NCBI GenBank assembly: GCA_947359465.1
Contig: OX375879.1
Coordinates: forward strand, 120,420,557-120,484,556
From: Metellina segmentata
Taxonomy: Eukaryota > Arthropoda > Arachnida > Araneae > Tetragnathidae
Direction: 5' to 3'
Length of the DNA: 64,000 nt
Position 1 is the stretch's first letter, and each line of letters starts with the position of its first letter. A model generated the notes under the pieces. The model made no database searches. It had not been told where the DNA came from and was given only the letters and a program-made list of their open reading frames with translations. Positions 32,291-43,797 of this stretch are shown here, piece after piece. Position numbers and translations under genes: made by a program.

Positions 32291-32500
32291 GTCCTGCGTC
32301 GACTTGGCTTTCAGCTCGTCTTGCAACGAGATTTGAGCTCCTCAGCGTAGCAAACCTAGCTACTCAAATAGGACAGGATGTCCGCAGCAACAAGTTCTTG
32401 TTCGCAAAAGAACTTTTCACACAGGGCAGGAGAGAGAGGATAATTTTTTAAACAAACAAAATTACTGAAATTCAGATCCAGGCCGTAGCCCTCAAATTTA

Positions 32501-32852
32501 TGTGGATCGGTGTCTAGGGGGTATGAATTTACTGCTTAAAATGACAACAAACTTCTTAAAAACAACAAAACATTTATTCACAATTATATAGTTTAGGGGG
32601 GAAATTACTACAACAGATATTTACATAAAGCGTTATTATCTTACATTCGTTTCTCTCTCTCCTTTTGGCGCCCTATCACAACAAGCGACGCAGTCGAAAA
32701 AACGCGTCTTCCTCACACGGACGTTAATGGCGATCTTCCCTATTCTAGAAGGAACATTCTTATCGCAAGAGCGCGCCAAAAGAGAAGTGTTAATACAGGA
32801 CTAGTAGCGCCATCTATCGCTAGATATTGCAACTGGTTAACTAAATCCTACA
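32501..32852 (-). repeat. 5' LTR of gypsy-4
   Basis: 352 bp, one visible difference from 26014-26365; followed by TATA repeats. Confidence 0.93.
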
Positions 32853-32992
32853 TATATATATATATATATATAGCATACAACTTTAGGAACTTAAGCCTAA
32901 CTAAAAGATACATTTAACGGACGCGTCGATGAGAGCTTCGCAGCTGGTGACTTCGCTCTTTTCTACTCCGCTCCGCGCTTTGCACCTATATA

Positions 32993-33620
32993 CTAGCCAC
33001 TGCATGGCCAACACGGCGTTGCCCGTGACGGTTTCTTTGCAATGGGAATTTGGCTTGACACCACAATCTCTTGCGAAAATATAAATATTTAATTGAAAAA
33101 TTATTTATTAAAAGAAAATCACAAACGTATAAGGTGTCTCTGTCAAATTTTCTGCAGATTTCAAATCCGATGAAATTTTCAATCTATCTTTAACGATTTT
33201 ACAAAAAAGAACTAAAAAATGCCAGCTAAAAAGTTTTTTATTTTTTTGCTTTCTTTCGCTGGAAATGTAATCTGTTTACTTTTTCAACACGAAGGTTAAC
33301 TTGACGTCACATTCTATTGCGATATTCAATTTAAAAAGCTTATTTATTTAAAGAAATTCATAATTTTAGGTATCGATCTAATGTGAAATTTTCCGCAGAT
33401 TTCAAATCCGTTGAAATTTTTACTCTATCTTCAACGTAAAAGGACATATGAAAAATAACTAAATAACTCCAGTTTAAAGTTTGTTTTTTATCGTCTTCTG
33501 GAAAAACATTCCTTTGCGCAAAATGAAAACGGAAAATAAATAAATTTAGATTATGCGATCTTCTATGCTGTTGCATGCAATAATAATTAAATTTCATTAA
33601 AATTATTTAAAGGGATTCAA
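32993..33620 (-). mobile_element. Helitron-like element with internal ~247-bp duplications (minus)
   Basis: Read on the minus strand the left end finishes CACGGGCAACGCCGTG, a short spacer, then CTAG (32996-32993) before TATATAG. This resembles the other Helitron-like ends here. To the right, 33053-33299 and 33300-33545 are diverged copies of one unit (CTTGACnnCACA start; GCAGATTTCAAATCCG block), partly shared with the interior of the foldback element at 2683-3523. The extent to the right is uncertain. Confidence 0.45.
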
Positions 33621-33779
33621 GATTAAATTTTAAAATTCGCAAAAATTGCAAAAAATTCGGATTTTTTGTCTGCCAATTCTCATTACTGTTTGTGCCATAG
33701 ATTCGTCAAGACTTTGCGTGCAGAAAACAAACAAACAGGCAAACACCTTTTATAATAGTAGAGCTATTGAGATTTTCCG

Positions 33780-33848
33780 GTTTGATACCAGACCGTTGCC
33801 AATAGCCTGTTGTGCTGCTCCAGTGCGACGTTAATTAAAATACCTACA
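33780..33848 (+). repeat. SINE 3' tail fragment
   Basis: Matches the SINE tail: ACCAGACCGTTGCCAATAG, GTTGTGCTGCTCCAGTGCGA, then TTAATTAAAATACCTA. Confidence 0.65.
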
Positions 33849-33911
33849 TTTATAATATTATAAATCTGGTTCGAGTCAATTTGTAACTTACAAAATTACT
33901 GTTTAACTTAC

Positions 33912-34057
33912 AGAAAAGTGCTAGTCTCCAGTTTAATCCTCCACTTAAAGTCCTTTTAGCCATTTGGACGAACTCGTTCTCTGGATCGTTGTGTGAGTCT
34001 ATTTTCGTCGAGAAAGCAGAGCTCGCAATCACGTCCATCGAAAAAGCTCCATACAAT
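33912..34057 (-). CDS. Cytochrome P450 (CYP3 clan) exon, equivalent to CYP3A exon 7
   Basis: Microsomal haem monooxygenase exon of 146 bp. Acceptor CTTCTTGTAG precedes 34057 and donor GTAAGT follows 33912. It joins in phase to the upstream exon (AAAG|A). The peptide contains LYGAFSMDVIASSAFSTKID followed by SHNDPENEFVQMAKRTL, which matches the CYP3A region GAYSMDVITS...NIDSLNNPQDPFV very closely. The exon ends in phase 1. The next exon would be further left, but I find no P450 sequence from 33900 down to position 1; that interval is nearly all transposons. The gene therefore either has an intron of more than 33 kb or is broken here. Confidence 0.88.
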
Positions 34058-34367
34058 CTACAAGAAGATACACACACTCAGATTAATAGTCTTCATATTC
34101 CATCACAATTTTGTCTACCCTAGAACTAGGGACGCGGTGACTCGGTTGGAAGAACAATCCCATTACTCTTCTGTCTGCTCTTCTGCGTCACTTTTCCGTA
34201 GAAAGTATTGTATTCTAATTTTAAAGCATTCATGAATAAACAATATAAATACATAAATATCTAACATATTATCCACATCAAAGATTTATTTTATGAAAAG
34301 AACCGAAGTTTATTGTGTGACACACATATTTCATAATTTATTAAGTACTCCATATGAAACAGAAGTC

Positions 34368-34535
34368 AGGTAGCACAGTTGGTAACTCAATTTAACGAAA
34401 GACCGTTGAAAGACCGCGTTAAATCTGTCGTGGCCTCAGATGCCCTCATGCTGACGTGGTATGAAAGTTTGAAGAGTGGGGTGCAAGCTCAGGTGTTGAC
34501 TCGTCATCTTAACTTGGTTCAAAATTACAAGATAC
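34368..34535 (+). repeat. SINE copy in P450 intron
   Basis: Has a tRNA-like start GTAGCACAGTTGGTAACTC, then the body (TTAAATCTGTCGTGGCCTCA) and CAGGTGTTGACTCGTCATCT. Diverged and missing part of the head/body junction. Confidence 0.7.
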
Positions 34536-34559
34536 AGTGCGATGCAAATTTAACTCCAA

Positions 34560-35280
34560 ACCACAATTTTATCAATGTTACAAAATACCATGCACATTTT
34601 CGCAGAACATATAACTCAAATGTAAAATAGAAATGATCACTTTTCAATCAATGTAATATCAATGTTAATGTAAATGTAATATCAATGTTAATGTAATATC
34701 AATGTAAATGTAATATCAATACTAATGTAATATCAATGTAAATGTAATATCAATACTAATGTAATATCAATGTAAATGTAATATCAATGTTACAAAATAC
34801 CATGCACATTTTTGCAGAACATATAACTCAAATGTAAAATAGAAATGATCACTTTTCAATCAATGTAATATCAATGTTACAAAATACCATGCACATTTTT
34901 GCAGAACATATAACTCAAATGTAAAATAGAAATGATCACTTTTCAATCAATGTAATATCAATGTAAATGTAATATCAATGTTAATGTAATATCAATGTAA
35001 ATGAAATATCATTGTAAATGTAATATCAATGTAAATGTAATATCAATGTTAATGTAATATCAATGTAAATGTAATCAATGTAATATAAATGTAAATGTAA
35101 TCAATATAATATTGATGTAAATGTAATCAATGTAATATCAATGTAAATGTAATCAATGTAAATATAATCAACGTAAATGTAATCAATGTAAATGTAATCA
35201 ATGTAATATTAATGTAAATGTAATCAATGTAATATTAATGTAAATGTAATCAATGTAATATCAATGTTAAATAAGTCATG
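34560..35280. repeat. AT-rich tandem array (TAATATCAATGTAAATG-type units)
   Basis: Short units built from AATGTAATATCAATGT and AATGTAAATGTAATCAAT (mostly 12-18 bp). A larger block of about 100 bp containing TGTTACAAAATACCATGCAC is repeated three times between 34560 and 34960. It lies inside the P450 intron between 34057 and 35332. Confidence 0.9.
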
Positions 35281-35331
35281 CAACATTGTGCAGGACATAT
35301 TAAATGAAGAATAGAGTCGTTCATTTCTCAC

Positions 35332-35420
35332 CTTTTGGTTTCGACGAATTTACTAGCTTCGGCAGCAGTTTTAAAATTCTGACACAATCCTCTGGAACAC
35401 TCCTTCAAAATACTCAGCAT
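35332..35420 (-). CDS. Cytochrome P450 (CYP3 clan) exon, equivalent to CYP3A exon 6
   Basis: 89-bp exon with acceptor TTTTCTCAG before 35420 and donor GTGAGA after 35332. It encodes MLSILKECSRGLCQNFKTAA and EASKFVETK, beginning in phase 0 and ending in phase 2. The match is to the P450 region [23 protein letters not shown]. Its 89-bp length equals what I recall for CYP3A4 exon 6. The 6.8-kb intron upstream contains a Harbinger-like transposon and other repeats. Confidence 0.88.
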
Positions 35421-35659
35421 CTGAGAAAACATTTATTTATTTAAAAACTAGACTTGCATTCCTTATGTTTTACTAACATATCATCAGTACCCCCCCTCCC
35501 AAGAGCTTACATCTGCGTTATCGATTGTTGTTCTAAATCTATGTTATACATTGTCATTCAATGTTATATATTATTCCAGACACGGATGGTGATGCGTTAA
35601 TCCAACCTACATTAACACATGTGCACTCCAAATGCATAACATTTTTTCCTGTATTGTCA

Positions 35660-35930
35660 AAGAGGAGTGAAGTTAGTCCGGTTGAAAGGGTAGCGAATTA
35701 GTGTAACTGGAAGACTGTAAGTTGGAAACTCGCTCCAACCAAAGACTGTTGTGTACGTGGAGGCTGCTGAATGTTCAATCTATCGTGGCCTCGAATGTCC
35801 TCATGTTGGCGTGGTGTGGAAGTTTGGAGAGTGGGTTCAGGTGTGACCTCGTCATCCGACTGTGATTCAAAATGACGATGGGATCTTTTACTTCGGGATG
35901 GATCCCTGACTCTCGCCAATAAATCTGTTA
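35660..35930 (+). repeat. SINE, left part, interrupted by a Harbinger-like element
   Basis: SINE body with CTCGCTCCAACCAAAGACTG, a GGCGTGGTGTGGAAGTTTGG block and CTCGCCAATAAATCTG, ending at TTA (35928-35930). The tail resumes after a second TTA at 39267-39269 as TGTTGCTCCAGTGTAACATT. Confidence 0.8.
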
Positions 35931-36939
35931 AGCCGCGTTTACATGGGATTTCAAATACACTTCTCTCCCTTTTTGTGGCGAGGACGTTTTACGTTACCCT
36001 ATGCTGACCCCTTTTCGTCCCTTTTTCGACCGACTCCGGTGGACACGCTCTGTGGATTTTATAGGCAACCATCCGAGCGCACTCAAACCCTTTGTAGAGA
36101 AGAGTGATCCCTTTTCATCAAGATGTCGAGTTCCTCACCCATTTCACTTCAGTCATAGTTTTTTTTTTGTACTCGGGTGTAGTTGGGTCCCAGAGGGCAG
36201 GCTAAATAGTTCTGTTAATGCTCTAAATAGTTCTGTTAAAGCTATTACCTGTTTTTTCGTCCACGCCATTTTAATAGAATAGGCAAACTGTCACTGAGAG
36301 CGAACAAAAGACGGAGTGAGCGACCACAGGGGGGGCGAAGGGCAGAGGGGAGCGGTTATTGTCACGCAATCGTCTCGGAGATATCCCCCCCCCCAAATTG
36401 CAACCCTTTGGTCTTTACTGATTCATGGTGGAAACCAAATTTGTCTCTGCGAACTCTCCAAATCGCCACCTCGACTCGAGATCTTGACGATAAAATCAAT
36501 GCCGTTTCTCGGAATAGTTCAACGCCTCCTATAACTAAAGGCCCGATCACGGTTACCAGTTTGCTTGATGACGTACTGCATGTAGGCACAAGCGCATTTC
36601 TCTATGGTTTCCAGTATTGACAATTTATCGCTTTTGGAGATATACTTTCCTACCTGTCAACGCTAATGCAAAGGGAAAAGGCTTACAAAAGACTGTCGAA
36701 TTGGAATGTCTTCAGAATTTTCGTTGCAGCTGCTGGACGTGTTTTTTGTTTGATGCTTATAGTTTGCTGAATATGAAAATCAGTTACTACATTAATCAGT
36801 TACTATTTTGAATTTCATAACGCATTAGCAAGCCCTTTAATTAAGTATGTTGTCCCATTTTGTAAAGGCAGTAATATCTTTGAAGATAAAAAAAAATCTG
36901 TTTATAAGTTTCAAACAGATGCAAGTTTCCGAAAAAAAA

Positions 36940-37562
36940 TGGCTGACAACGATTCTCGAGATCTTACTATGAAAAACAATTATTGGTAAGTAATTCAATT
37001 CATATTGCTTTCAGAAACTTATTCTTAATTTCATAACGATTAGAACAAAGGCACATTAATAAAAGTATATATTGGACTAATTAATTATTATTTAATCATT
37101 GAGATTAAATATGGAAATTATGTGACAGTAAAATTAAATAATCATGTGCTCACTTACTGTATTTAATAATGATCATGTACACAATTAATACAAATATATA
37201 CCGCTATAAATTACAAATAAAATAATTTAATAGTTTGAGTTAATTTTATCGTTTTAATACAATAATTTTAAACAAATAATAAAAACTCTATTTTGAATTA
37301 CGCTAAAAAATTTAAGTAACATTGCATAATTAAAATTATTTTGCTGAGAAGTAGTATGTATCATTAATAGTAATATTTTTGAAACACAATACTGCTATTA
37401 TTTTGAAATGCAAGTAAATTTGAAAATAAATATTGATTTGTGCAATATTTTAATTCTATTTCTTTTAGGAAAGAACAAGAAACATTATCTACAGCTATAG
37501 CAGAGAGTTTAGAATTTGTTGAGGTCTATAAATCAAAGTTCTCTCTCAATTCCAATCTTTAA
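36940..37562 (+). CDS. Small two-exon candidate gene inside the Harbinger-like element
   Basis: The first exon starts at the ATG near 36940 (MADNDSRDLTMKNNYW) and ends at TATTG|GTAAGT (36986). The second begins after TTTCTTTTAG (37469) and continues W-KEQETLSTAIAESLEFVE to a stop near 37560, giving a protein of about 46 residues. Both splice signals are canonical and the frames join. I recognise no domain; Harbinger elements often carry a second, MADF-type gene, but this is too short to call. It may be a remnant or chance. Confidence 0.35.
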
Positions 37563-37767
37563 TAGAACTATAATTTTGTACATCTCAAAGCAGCTTGGAT
37601 AAATGTTCGCCTCTTTTGGATATGAAAAGTGACATTATTTTTACACACATTGAATTGTTATAAGAATACAACATTAAAGGATTTAGGTAAGCACAAGTTT
37701 CCCTCTATTATCCACGATTTAAATTCTGTTTACGAAATATTATGTGTTAACACCTCAGTCGGAATTA

Positions 37768-37981
37768 TAAAATAATTGTACTTAATTCATGTTCTTTTCT
37801 GTAATCGCACCCAATATTTCATATTCTTAATCGTATCAGAATTCATGCATTGTCATCTATCGATGTTCATTTACTAGAATAAGTAGCAGCTAGAATACAA
37901 GAACAACTGTTCTTGTAACCTGAATCAATATTGGGTGCGATTAGAGAAAAGAAAATGAATTAAATACAATTATTTTACAGT
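37768..37981. mobile_element. 210-bp foldback MITE nested in the Harbinger-like element
   Basis: Arms of about 50 bp are inverted copies: AAAATAATTGTA(C/T)TTAATTCAT followed by TAATCGCACCCAATATT. TCGGAATTA occurs directly on both sides (37759-37767 and 37982-37990), an 8-9 bp target duplication. No coding capacity. Confidence 0.7.
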
Positions 37982-39266
37982 TCGGAATTAGGAATATATT
38001 TCTAAAATTATATGTATATTGCATATAATTCTGGGTATTGTATACATTCAATATTAAAAAGATAGCAGTGTTCATTCTGTGAATCTAAATTTATAGTAAA
38101 CAAACATTTAGAATTTTATGGAGATTATATCTTAATTATAAATTTAGATCGAGGTTCACTACTTCCTCATCCTGTGTGTTTTGCATGCTAGCTCATAATT
38201 ATCTTGTTTTATTAAAATTGTTGGGTGAATATGAAAATGAATTTTGAAAAGTTGATAATCAATAGTTATTTGTATTTCATAATTCGTTAAATATAATCTC
38301 ACATAAAGGAATATATTTAAACATTATGATTGTACACAAAATAAAAAAACTGACTATGTCACAAAACATATTATTTGGGCATCAACCAATATATTATTAA
38401 AAAAATTCGGTAAAGTAAAAAATGTGTGTGATGTATTGGATCCAAAACGTAAATCAAAAGTAGAATCAAAACGTGAAAACTGCAAACACAAATTGAGAAT
38501 ATTAGTCTTGATATTTTTATCTCTTTATTTCCTGATAAAGATGTGTATCATTGTAGATGTAGATGTTGTTTTGTATCATTGTAGATGTATATGTTGTTTT
38601 GTATAATTTTGCTATATGGTAGAATGTAGTTTTCACATTTACTTGAAAGTCAAGCATAAATTGTCATATGATGTTTAGTGGATGTGTAATATTTAGTGGG
38701 AGTCGTATATTCAGCTATTGTTTAAAGAACAATAAATCAAAAATAAAATTGCATATAATAAAACCTTTATTCTCATACATAAAGTCGTTAATTAGAAAAT
38801 TATTTTTATATATCTAATATTTGCATTGGAATGTATGCACAAATTATGCATGGAATAAAGAACTAAAAATGAAATGTAGTGCCAAAATACAAGAAGTTGT
38901 TTTAAATTAGTTTTGTAACATTATTGAATTTAAAATTCTGAAAGAAAATTGAGCTTATTTTCTGTTTAAAGCATTTTTCTTATTCATTGTGATGTCATGG
39001 TATAGTACTTAAAAAATTTGCAGACTTTCAAAAAGCAAGCGATTTTTAAATTACATAAATCCTGAATATTTTGTTGATATAAACACGGGACTATATCCGT
39101 AGACAGTAAGGAAATAAACAAATGTGTAATGTAATAATCTCGGAGATAGTTGGCCTATATCCATCACGTCACAAGAGTCGTGGTATGGCCTTTTGTTATA
39201 GGAGGCGTTAAATAGCTTCGATGTTTGGAGGGAGAGAAGTAATGAAAATCCGGTGTAAACGGGACT

Positions 39267-39305
39267 TTATGTTGCTCCAGTGTAACATTAACTCAGTATT
39301 AATTC
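39267..39305 (+). repeat. SINE tail resumed after the Harbinger-like element
   Basis: TTATGTTGCTCCAGTGTAAC continues the SINE interrupted at 35930. Confidence 0.75.
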
Positions 39306-42255
39306 AACTAATACTATTCTATCATCAAATCTTTTACACGTATTTGCTGGCATGGTTTTGCAGATTCGTGCTATTGGCATCATCAACCTTCTAATGAAAT
39401 ACACGGAGCATAGGCTCGAGTATTTTTATATTTCTTCCTATCGCTCGGTTTGAAGATTGGTCACGTGGTTGTGAGCATGAATCCTAAATAATTGATTGAT
39501 TAAATTGATTACATCCACCGTGATCGAAAGCACTCTCGATAAGCTGGTAAATTCTGCTCTTCGGCAACCAATCAGACCAAGTCGGATCGTGATTTATCCT
39601 TCAGAGATCTTAGAACAGCGACTCCGTCCATATGCTACGTCTATTTCAATAGAAGGTCAGTGATTAGCGTAGTCACGACGATATTCAGTAAGTAGATACA
39701 CTTCACAATTTAACATTTTAATAGACCGTGAGCTATAATTCTGAAGACAATTCAGTCAATTTGTATTAATTCAACCTATACTAGTATATTATTAGTGGCA
39801 TTAAAGAATTTTGATGCAGTAGTTTCGTTGTTATTTCAATTGAAAAGACAGAGTATAAGAAGCAATGATTAAACTGTTATGAACAAATAATTCAAAACTT
39901 ACATCGTAGTTCTACACTGACAAAGGTTTTATACGTACTTTGGAAGCAAGGTCGATTGTGGTCAAGATAAGCAGTCAACTGAAACATAACCTTAGTCTTC
40001 GATACAGGAAAGTAAAGGAATTTATTTTACATTTGAAAAGAACCAAGTAAAAAGAGAACAAGAAAATGTTGCATCTCTCTTTGCAGTCCGATCACATAAA
40101 TTCGCAATACACAGCTTAATATAAGTTTAAAATCATTTTTGAATTACAATTTTTTGTCTTTAATAATTCTGATTCAAATTTAACGAATACAAATGGAACC
40201 TATTTGACAAGCTAACAGCTAAAACGATGCCATTTTTTAATAGCAATGTTTCGAATAAATGACTCTTAGTTCTGAAAAAAATCAGAATCTTAATTCTTAA
40301 CTTCGAAAAAATGCCGTTAGAAGTTTTAATGTGAACGGTGAACCATATTCGCTTCATCCATCAGGGTAGATCTTTATAGCATCCTACGATATACTATTGA
40401 TGAAATCCAAAGGCAACAAAATAGCCTTAGATGGTCTAAACTTTACCCTAAGAAGAACTGGAATTAAAGATTCTTTGTTGGTTGGTCGTCGTCCCACACA
40501 TGAAAGAATACTCTTGGAAGTTCGTAAGGTATCAGTCAGCATTGCACAATGTCCTGGCACGAAAGATGCATTATTTCTGCTCGACTGAGAATGCATCTGG
40601 CTATCTCTTTGATTTTTTAATCACCTAGCCAAGAACTCTCCTGTGCTGTTATGACTGTTGAAGCTGTAGGGTTTACTGTAATACGTTGTAATGCTGAAGG
40701 TATTCTAGAACTATAGATGTGAAGTCAACTGAGCAATGATATTGAGAGGAGCTTCAAAAAGTGTGACCAACATGTCGACTAGTAGTCACATGACTACTCG
40801 TTAAAAATGTGGTTGGTTAATTTTATATCTTATATAGGGTTGTTGCCAAAACATTTCTTTTAAAGAGAACATGTCCTCATTTACCGCTCGGATTTTTTTT
40901 CACTCTCTTTTTTTGGTCAGATCTTTTTTTTTGTCCTCTTTTTTTCGGTTGTTTACTTTTTATTCTCTTCATTCATTATTTCGGACTGTGTCAAAAAATA
41001 TATTTTCTTGACACAGAATATAAAAATATATTCTAACTTTACGCGCTAATTTACTTACATTGCCTTCTAAACGGTTTGTAAACCACAGCTATTCAAATAC
41101 GTACTAGATCTAGTACAATGTACGAAAATCGTACGTATTATTAAAACGTTTCAACGTATAATTGGAAGTTCAACCTGTGGTTTATATTGAGCTCCATGTT
41201 AAAACGTCTCATTAGGAGATCAAATAGGTAATAAATGAGAATTTAGATGCGTATTAGAATAAGAATAGGAAATATTAATCTTTTTTATATCAGAATGAAT
41301 AGTGAGAAATATTGTTCTTATTATATCAGAACGAATAATAAGAAATATTGTTCTTATTATATCAGAATGAATAAATAGTAAGACGGACGAAAGAAATCCC
41401 ATTGCTAACTAGCCACCTTTTAGCACTAAATTGAACAATATTCAACTATGATTCGGTGAGTTATAATTATGTGTTGGTGTATTATTTACTTGTGTTGTTT
41501 GTCAGGAGTATTTGTAGTAGTTCTGCCCACACATTGTTAAACTATGTTTGTTTATGTGATAAAGTTAAAAGAATATGATATTGGTTGCAGTTCATTTATT
41601 AATTGAAATTCTGAACAGGCGGTAGAGTAAGATATAGAATTGTATAGAAGGAAAAAATTTTACTAGGAGGGAACTAAAATTTTTCGTGTTTGTTTATGTG
41701 ATAAAGTTAAAAGAATATGATATTGGTCGCAGTTCATTTATTAATTGAAATTCTTAACAGGCGGCAGAGTTAGATATAGAATTGTATAGGAGAGTAGAAT
41801 TGTATTTGAGACATAATCTTGTCAATAATTTTTCCCACAAACTTTTCAAATGATCAAACATTCATTCGAATGTAATTAAAAAACTTCCCTTGATTTTTAC
41901 TTTTCATGTCCTCCTTTTGTCCTCTTTTTTCAAAATAATTTTACCAAATATTCTCTTTTCTGATATCTATCTTCTAGCAACCCTAATCTTATCCACTCGT
42001 TCTTGTTGCTTATCTGTACGTCAAAATCTAGCTAGACCAAATTCACAAGTTCATTCAACAAGTACTGATAGATTCTACAAGCTTGAAGTACTGAATAGAA
42101 TAGAATTAATTGATACATGGACAATGAGACCTTTAGTAATCAATTCATTGCACTCCTAAAAATACTAAAATTATTCGCAGAGTGCATTTTATTGGACTAC
42201 CAATGCAATCAATGATCCGGAAACGGATCCGTCACAAAATATAGAATGTACTTAC
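39306..42255. other. P450 intron sequence with minor repeats
   Basis: No P450 exon was found between 39306 and 42255. I see a 39-bp tandem repeat x 3 (41273-41372, ATATCAGAATGAATA units) and a direct repeat of about 110 bp spaced 143 bp (41545 and 41688, TGTTTGTTTATGTGATAAAG). There is also a possible hAT-like repeat (about 40838-41988) whose ends read AGGGTTGTTGCC and, inverted, AGGGTTGCTAGA. Open frames near 40384-40596 are unrecognised. Confidence 0.45.
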
Positions 42256-42372
42256 CCGTTTAATTTTCCCGGTAGAGAAAGTAGGGCTTACTATACTTCG
42301 AATCCTTTTCCAATCTTCTCCCGGTACGGAGGACAACATATTATCCAAAACTTTCATACCAGATTTTAATAT
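42256..42372 (-). CDS. Cytochrome P450 (CYP3 clan) exon, equivalent to CYP3A exon 5
   Basis: 117-bp, phase 0-0 exon with acceptor GATTTCAG before 42372 and donor GTAAGT after 42256. It encodes ILKSGMKVLDNMLSSVPGED then WKRIRSIVSPTFSTGKIKR. The WxxxR of helix C (WKRIR), which in P450s contacts a haem propionate, is present, and SPTFS-G-K is the CYP3-typical continuation. CYP3A4's matching exon is, as I recall, 114 bp. Confidence 0.92.
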
Positions 42373-42589
42373 CTGAAATCATAACATAAAAAAATTACAC
42401 GTTTCAATAAGATAGCATATAACAAATTCTTAGCAACCAAAACTGAACGTGAACCCTGCAACGATGTCTTGAAATGTACGTGACCTGGTTAATTTGCCTT
42501 CTGCATTTTGAGAAAAAGTAAATTTTGGAGAAACATTATAATCCCTCTTACAAAATTTGCGTTTAATTCAATTCATCCCGAATGAAAAT

Positions 42590-42800
42590 ATCCAAGGACG
42601 CCTAGTAATTTTGAACCTCGGTCAGATGACGGTAACACCTGATCTGGCACCCCACTCTACAAAGTTCTTCGCCAACGTGATGGCATTTCAGGCCACGACA
42701 AACGTAACCTGCACCAGTCCCAACGGCCCTTGGTTGGATTCTAACTCCCAACCCTGCAGTTTCTCATCTGTTGCACCTCCAACTGGGCTAACTCGGCCCT
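42590..42800 (-). repeat. SINE copy (minus) in P450 intron
   Basis: Complement of the SINE body: TTTTGAACCTCGGTCAGATG, GGCCACGACAAACGTAAC and a diverged tRNA-like head ending near 42800. Confidence 0.75.
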
Positions 42801-42834
42801 ATTTCTATAAAAGCAATACTTAACGAATGCTAAT

Positions 42835-43290
42835 AGTAACGAAACCATCGACTTCTCGTGCACCCGACATCACCGCGCTGCACGAGCCCAAAGACGTGGA
42901 TGCAGCAACAGTCAACTTCACGTACTAGACCGAGTGTGTCGGAGCAACAGGGTGCCGAGACCGACTCTAACAGGTGAGTCTAGAACGAAGGCAACAAGCG
43001 TGACAGCGACACTTTTCGCGATCATCTCTAGATCGCTATCTCATCTAGATCCCATCTCTTAGCGGCATGTGAAACGGAAGACCAGCACTTGCTAGATAAT
43101 CTGGCAAGTTATCAAAGTGCCGGTTGATACCGACCCCATAGTGAAGCAACTGGATGACAATTACCCCTGCTGTGGGAGCATGAAGATAGTACTTGATGCT
43201 TCTTATATTCTCGCCGTATGCTAGCTGTGTATGTCTCCACTGAATGTGCAGAGCGCAGTTATTTGTTTTTCAATAAAGGATGATTGCAAA
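42835..43290. other. GC-richer unassigned block ending in AATAAA
   Basis: A block clearly richer in GC than its surroundings, with GACATCACCGCGCTGCACG near 42868. It ends near an AATAAAGG signal (43273) on the plus strand. No long open frame and no recognised family. It could be an old retroposed transcript or an unrecognised repeat. Confidence 0.3.
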
Positions 43291-43797
43291 CACAACCTTG
43301 TTTTATTTCTTACACCACCCACATCTACGTAAAGATATGCAGCATAGTAAAGCTATGCCGATGTTTTTATTAACTACATATTTATTAAGAATAATGAGAT
43401 TCGCAGTAACTTTACCTGCTATTAAAAGAAGATCTATAGAGCTTTTCATGAAACAGAGAAGTTAATCCAATCTCGTATTCTTTCTAACTATCAAAGCCTT
43501 CATGTGTCTCGACGTGGTATATCGTTATAATCAAAACCATTGGCAAATCTTAATGCCCAAGATATCTCGTCATTGGAAGATAACTGACCCCATCAAAAAA
43601 TCGGCACTACCTTGATTACGATATATTGTACAACGCCATTAAAGAAATTTTCCATATTTTGATGTATCCGTAATCTTTTCTAGACCACTTGGAGCTTTCA
43701 TCGTTGATCAAAGGTTTACATCATAGATTCACTTAAGCAATTTTCCGTTGCCTATAGTAAACAATTATAAGGAGTGATCACTGATCTGAATACCTAC

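Larger units (their letters stand above)
26014..32852 (-). mobile_element. Intact, recently inserted Ty3/gypsy retrotransposon (gypsy-4)
   Basis: 352-bp LTRs (26014-26365 and 32501-32852) differ at one position that I can see (GGGAGG versus GGGGGG near 26112 and 32599). A TATA duplication fits insertion in TA repeats. One uninterrupted 1401-residue gag-pol gene occupies the middle, preceded by a 1.7-kb leader (30776-32500). All catalytic residues are present. Of the gypsy copies in this window, this is the one most likely to be competent. Confidence 0.95.
35931..39266 (+). mobile_element. PIF/Harbinger-like DNA transposon, 3.3 kb, transposase not recognised
   Basis: Terminal inverted repeats read AGCCGCGTTTACATGGGAT at the left and, inverted, AGTCCCGTTTACACCGGAT at the right. 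Both continue to CTTCTCTCCC, about 40 bp. A perfect TTA duplication flanks it, and removing the element rejoins a SINE. A 3-bp TWA duplication fits PIF/Harbinger. Inside I see no DDE transposase. There is one small spliced candidate (36940-37560), an inner inverted pair (CGCCTCCTATAAC near 36526 and its complement near 39205) and a nested 210-bp MITE. The strand is arbitrary. This is a non-autonomous or deleted copy. Confidence 0.7.

Noticed and set aside
34560..35280. CRISPR-like array
   Set aside because: Repeats are short, contiguous and AT-rich without unique spacers, in an intron of a eukaryotic gene.
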